Shown one piece after another: positions 5,729-8,392 of a stretch of DNA of 8,392 nucleotides; position 1 is the first letter of the stretch; each line of letters starts with the position of its first letter. The notes under the pieces were generated by a model. The model made no database searches and was not told the DNA's origin. It was given only the letters and a program-made list of their open reading frames with translations. The DNA comes from CADEDV01 sp036374495 (GTDB taxonomy: Bacteria > Bacteroidota > Bacteroidia > Chitinophagales > Chitinophagaceae). The translations under genes were made by a program, and so were the position numbers. The DNA lies in the NCBI GenBank assembly GCA_965652975.1, contig CBFGYO010000163.1, positions 1 to 8,392 of the forward strand. Reading direction: 5' to 3'.

Positions 5729-6373
5729 ATGACTATTAAATTACACCGATGGTTGGCATTATTGATACTGCCTGCTCTAAGCGGATGTTATCCCAAGGGA
5801 GCCGAGTATGTTGAGGAGCTTGATCTTGTGTACACTAATTACGACCAGGCTTTTGCTTTTTCCAGCAAACAAACTTATGCCATGCCGGATAGTATTATTA
5901 AGATCACAGGTGAGGCTTTTGAAGATCCCGACGGTAACGGCAAACCGCAAATGGTATCAGCTACCTACAGTGTACCAATCCTTCAACAGATTGATCAAAA
6001 CATGGCGGCTAATGGTTGGCAAAAGGTATCAAGAACGAGCAATCCCGATGTGGTGCTACTGGTATCCGCAATCACCACTACCAATATCTATTACTATTAC
6101 GACTGGTGGTATTGGGGCTGGTATTATCCGGGCTGGTATCCCTGGTGGGGCTGGTATTACCCTTATGCACCGGTGTATGTGGATGGATACAGAACGGGCT
6201 CGCTGTTCGTGCAAATGGTCGATTCGAAAACAGCACCCCAGGTGGATAATGTACCTGTTGCATGGCACGCCATTTTTAATGGTATGCTGGAAGGTTCTAC
6301 TCCCGACATTGTAACGAGGATACAACGGGGTATTGACAAAGCCTTTGCGCAATCACCATATTTAAAACATTGA
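5729..6373 (+). CDS. DUF4136 domain-containing lipoprotein (copy 2), Trp/Tyr-rich
   Basis: The protein has 214 residues. The signal peptide carries lipobox ALSGC with Cys20. DUF4136 features are LDLVYTNYDQAFAF (31-44), a helix ILQQIDQNMAANGWQKV (84-100), NPDVVLLVS (105-113), TGSLFVQMVD (156-165), VAWHAIFNGML (177-187) and a C-terminal helix to residue 210. Residues 121-150 contain 20 aromatic residues (12 Tyr, 8 Trp) among 30, broken by Gly and Pro. They lie where copy 1 has only a mild Gly/Tyr linker. The protein should sit in the outer membrane or periplasm as a lipoprotein; its function is unknown. The ATG follows an A-rich leader. The beta-barrel gene begins 14 nt after its stop, suggesting a two-gene operon. 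Confidence 0.92.
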   Translation: MTIKLHRWLALLILPALSGCYPKGAEYVEELDLVYTNYDQAFAFSSKQTYAMPDSIIKITGEAFEDPDGNGKPQMVSATYSVPILQQIDQNMAANGWQKVSRTSNPDVVLLVSAITTTNIYYYYDWWYWGWYYPGWYPWWGWYYPYAPVYVDGYRTGSLFVQMVDSKTAPQVDNVPVAWHAIFNGMLEGSTPDIVTRIQRGIDKAFAQSPYLKH

Positions 6374-6387
6374 TAAAAATTGGAAAT

Positions 6388-6978
6388 ATGAAAAATATTA
6401 TTCTGTCGGCACTTGCATTGTTTTGCATGCATGTTGCAGGAGCGCAGCTTAAGGTGGCCGTCACATACCCGATAGCCTTTCCAGTAGGTGATTTGAGTGA
6501 CTATATTGATGCAACGAGTTTTCGTGGTATAAGCCTGGAATTGTATAAGAATATAAAACCAAATGTAGCCGTGGGCCTGGAAACATCGTGGTCACTATTT
6601 TATGCACGGGAAGATGAAAAAGTATATACCGAGGGCACCGCTTCGATATCAGGTGTGCAGTATCGCTACACGAATGCCGTTCCCATACTCGCGATGGGCA
6701 AATTTTTTAAACCTTCTGCCAACAAACCCGTGGTTCCCTTCGGAGGATTAGGTGTGGGTACACTTTTTATTAACCGGTATGCTGATTTTGGTTTATACCG
6801 CGTGACTAACGATACCTGGCAATTTTGTCTCCGCCCCGAGTTGGGTATAGTAATAAAAGGGAGAGATAGCAATGGACCTGGTGTGCTGGTTGCGGCGAAA
6901 TATTATGCAGGATTTAATACAGACGATCTTGAGGGACAATCTTACTTTAGTATAAATATTGGGTTAGCCTTTAGGTAA
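6388..6978 (+). CDS. Small outer-membrane beta-barrel protein
   Basis: This 196-residue protein begins at the ATG at 6388-6390, directly followed by a signal peptide (MKNIILSALALF..., cleavage after AGA near residue 19). A TTG at 6370 in the same frame overlaps the previous stop by a few bases and would only add six residues. The mature chain is a run of alternating strands with Gly and aromatic residues: VAVTYPIAFPVGD, FRGISLELYKNI, VAVGLETSWSLFYA, VPFGGLGVGTLFINR, FCLRPELGIVIKG, GVLVAAKYYAGF. It ends in FSINIGLAFR, with the aromatic near the C-terminus typical of outer-membrane barrels. It fits the OmpW/OMP_b-brl-like class of about 8 strands. It is probably co-transcribed with the DUF4136 lipoprotein in front. 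Cargo or partner is unknown. Confidence 0.83.
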   Translation: MKNIILSALALFCMHVAGAQLKVAVTYPIAFPVGDLSDYIDATSFRGISLELYKNIKPNVAVGLETSWSLFYAREDEKVYTEGTASISGVQYRYTNAVPILAMGKFFKPSANKPVVPFGGLGVGTLFINRYADFGLYRVTNDTWQFCLRPELGIVIKGRDSNGPGVLVAAKYYAGFNTDDLEGQSYFSINIGLAFR

Positions 6979-7076
6979 GATAAAAGTTAAAAGATAAAAG
7001 ATAAAAGTTTTTTTGGTCGAGGTGGTTATCAAATTGGTGTATGAAATAATCGGAAAATAGCAACGAAGAGAATCTA

Positions 7077-7132
7077 AAAAGATAAAAGTTCAACCAGGAA
7101 GGTATCTCCGGCTGGTTGAACTTTTATCTTTT
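7077..7132. terminator. Hairpin of copy A, possible bidirectional terminator
   Basis: Arms 7077-7097 and 7112-7132 are perfect reverse complements over 21 bases with a 14-nt loop. The stem closes on CAACCAG/CTGGTTG and both flanks are made of CTTTTATC-type words. On either strand the stem therefore leads into a T-rich stretch. It lies about 100 nt after the stop of the plus-strand beta-barrel gene. The T-tract is interrupted by A and C, so termination strength is uncertain. Confidence 0.6.
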
Positions 7133-7253
7133 ATCTTTTATCTTCTCTAAAAAGAGATAAAGACTATAGTAACAAGATAAAAGTTTCTCTGGTCGAGGCG
7201 GTTATCCAATTGGTAGGCGAAATAATTGGAAAATAGCAACGAAGAAGAATCTA

Positions 7254-7311
7254 AAAAGATAAAAGTTCAATTAGGCAGGAAAACTCCGACCTGATTGAAC
7301 TTTTATCTTTT
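7254..7311. terminator. Hairpin of copy B, possible bidirectional terminator
   Basis: Arms 7254-7275 and 7290-7311 pair over 22 positions with one G-T pair (T7272/G7293) and a 14-nt loop. It is the counterpart of the copy A hairpin and lies 24 nt beyond the stop of the minus-strand AraC-type gene. On the minus strand the stem runs into CTTTTATCTTTTTAG, a reasonable place for that transcript to end. Confidence 0.6.
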
Positions 7312-7334
7312 CACTTTTATCTTTTATCTTGATC

Positions 7335-8291
7335 TCAAGCTATCTGCTTTTGCTTTACCATCCTCAAATAGTCGGAGGGATTGAAGCCGGTAACTTTCTT
7401 AAAGGCGGCTGTAAAGGTGTTCCGGTTGTTGAAACCTGATTCTTCGGCAATCGCTTCCAGTGTTTTGGAGCGCCATTCATCATTCTTGATCTTCACCTGG
7501 CAGTATTGCACCCTGTATTCGTTGATGAAGTCGTTGAAATGGATATGATAGTACTGGTTAATAAAGGCTGAAAGGTGATGAAGGGGGATAGTTGTATCCT
7601 CTGCCAGTTGTTTCAGGTTGTAGCCCTGCTGCAGGTAGGGCTGCTGCGTTAGGAAAAAAGACTTGAGCTGCTCATCCATCCTTGCCAGTTGGGCTTTGTC
7701 GAGGTGTACTGAACCTACCAGCACCTGTTTTTCACCTTCGACGGGCACCTCCACTTTTTTTGTGGTCAGCGAATCAGCATTCCGGCTTTTTTTGGTTGAG
7801 TTTAGAAATGAAATATTCTTTTTCAGGAGGAATTTCATCATCAGCACGATATAGATCCCAACCGTACAATAGGCGAAAACTTTAAACAAAGAAATCGCCG
7901 TAGGGGAACTCATAAATTCCTGGCCGTATATGATCCAGGGTACTACAAAACCCAACAGGCATAACACCGACGGTAAAAGATGTAAAATGTCGATGCGCCG
8001 GGTTTGCTTATTTTCAAACTGGTTGCGCAAATGAATGTATCCCGCCGGGATGATCAGGAAAAGCAGGACGTTTATACTCAGGTAAAGACCGGTGTAAACT
8101 CCGGAAGATGTATTTCTTTCGCTAAACTCCCGCAACAGCATATATATGCCCAGGAAGGCGAGATTGCCAACACAAAGAAGATTGAAAAGCGAAATTTTTA
8201 CATTTTTGCCAAAGCTGAAAACTTTGAACGGCCTGATCCACCACATGCAGATCAATGTTGCCAATGCGTATTGCAGGATGAGAATTTCCAT
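7335..8291 (-). CDS. Membrane-anchored AraC-family transcriptional regulator
   Basis: The protein has 318 residues. The N-terminal half is hydrophobic, with about five candidate membrane segments (roughly 2-18, 34-52, 66-88, 103-122 and 135-157). A polar linker (158-200) leads to a C-terminal AraC/XylS DNA-binding domain at about 208-312. The first helix-turn-helix is NLKQLAEDTTIPLHHLSAFIN (225-245, the last residues being the recognition helix). The second is TLEAIAEESGFNNRNTFTAAF (277-297), followed by the family ending KKVTGFNPSDYLR. This layout is frequent in Bacteroidota; the membrane part is presumed to sense a signal, identity unknown. The ATG at 8289-8291 starts directly with a hydrophobic segment. 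It is convergent with the DUF4136/beta-barrel pair, so control of that pair is possible but not shown. Confidence 0.92.
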   Translation of the reverse strand: MEILILQYALATLICMWWIRPFKVFSFGKNVKISLFNLLCVGNLAFLGIYMLLREFSERNTSSGVYTGLYLSINVLLFLIIPAGYIHLRNQFENKQTRRIDILHLLPSVLCLLGFVVPWIIYGQEFMSSPTAISLFKVFAYCTVGIYIVLMMKFLLKKNISFLNSTKKSRNADSLTTKKVEVPVEGEKQVLVGSVHLDKAQLARMDEQLKSFFLTQQPYLQQGYNLKQLAEDTTIPLHHLSAFINQYYHIHFNDFINEYRVQYCQVKIKNDEWRSKTLEAIAEESGFNNRNTFTAAFKKVTGFNPSDYLRMVKQKQIA

Positions 8292-8392
8292 AAAGAGTTG
8301 TTTTAGTTCATAACAGTTAATAACTCAAAGAAGGAAAGGGTTTGCTTGCGGGGTGTTGAAATTATCCTTATCAATACGACATAACAAATTTC

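Larger units (their letters stand above)
6979..7334. repeat. Two tandem diverged copies of a GATAAAAG-bounded hairpin element
   Basis: Copy A covers about 7000-7144 and copy B about 7176-7330. They share the left word GATAAAAGTTT, the core GGTCGAGG-GGTTATC--AATTGG, the stretch GGAAAATAGCAACGAAGA and a terminal hairpin. By eye there are about ten differences in the first 98 columns, with more in the hairpin loop. Extra GATAAAAG words precede copy A (6979-6999) and CTTTTATC words close both copies, so each unit also has inverted ends. There is no coding frame in it. It fills the whole convergent gap between the beta-barrel and AraC-type genes. It may be a MITE-like or REP-like chromosomal repeat that also serves as a terminator region. 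Confidence 0.85.

Noticed and set aside
5808..6314. 168-codon plus-strand frame and minus-strand frames inside DUF4136 copy 2
   Set aside because: They overlap a clear lipoprotein gene in other frames and owe their length to its Trp/Tyr-rich, stop-poor codons.
8004..8306. 100-codon plus-strand frame opposite the AraC-type gene
   Set aside because: It lies antisense to a well-supported gene and shows no protein-like features.
8358..8388. Possible promoter of the AraC-type gene (TTTG, 20 nt, TAATTTC on the minus strand)
   Set aside because: The -33 word and spacing fit, but the -7 box matches TAnnTTTG poorly, so I do not list it as a feature.

Overview
The window looks like chromosomal DNA of a Bacteroidota bacterium, most likely of the Chitinophagaceae type. 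This is judged from gene content and style, not from any search. It carries two DUF4136 lipoproteins, a PepSY-like secreted protein, an OmpA-type lipoprotein, an ECF sigma factor without a Shine-Dalgarno-led start, a membrane-anchored AraC-type regulator, A-rich leaders and Bacteroidota-style signal peptides. No rRNA, tRNA, CRISPR array or complete insertion sequence was seen.

Left part (1-4948), all on the minus strand and so read right to left: an ECF sigma factor (4331-4948), a DUF4136 lipoprotein (3612-4178), a small orphan transposase-OrfA-like HTH protein (3258-3572), a PepSY-like secreted protein (2651-3199), an OmpA-family lipoprotein (1864-2616), a secreted HAD-family phosphatase-like protein (842-1825) and an outer-membrane beta-barrel of the SphA/'neuromedin U'/transporter type (1-689, cut by the left edge). 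From the DUF4136 gene to the HAD gene the gaps are only 34-58 nt, so these five are probably one transcript. The sigma gene and the beta-barrel gene are each separated from that core by 152 nt. Both gaps hold structure: a 17-nt palindrome overlapping a TAnnTTTG-like box beside the sigma gene, and a perfect 33-bp inverted repeat before the beta-barrel gene.

Middle (4949-5728): about 780 nt without a convincing gene. It contains an inverted repeat upstream of the sigma gene and a strong terminator-like hairpin with a T-run at 5403-5455 that follows no recognisable plus-strand gene.

Right part: on the plus strand, a second DUF4136 lipoprotein with an extraordinary Trp/Tyr-rich segment (5729-6373) and a small outer-membrane beta-barrel protein (6388-6978) 14 nt behind it. 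Facing them on the minus strand is a membrane AraC-type regulator (7335-8291). The convergent gap (6979-7334) is filled by two tandem diverged copies of a roughly 145-155 bp element. Each copy ends in a 21-22 bp hairpin built on the word GATAAAAG, and one base-pair change between the copies is compensated.

Almost every product is predicted to be exported: two outer-membrane barrels, three lipoproteins, and two secreted proteins. Together with a sigma factor this suggests a cell-envelope maintenance or stress locus. The common regulon is an inference from spacing and orientation only.
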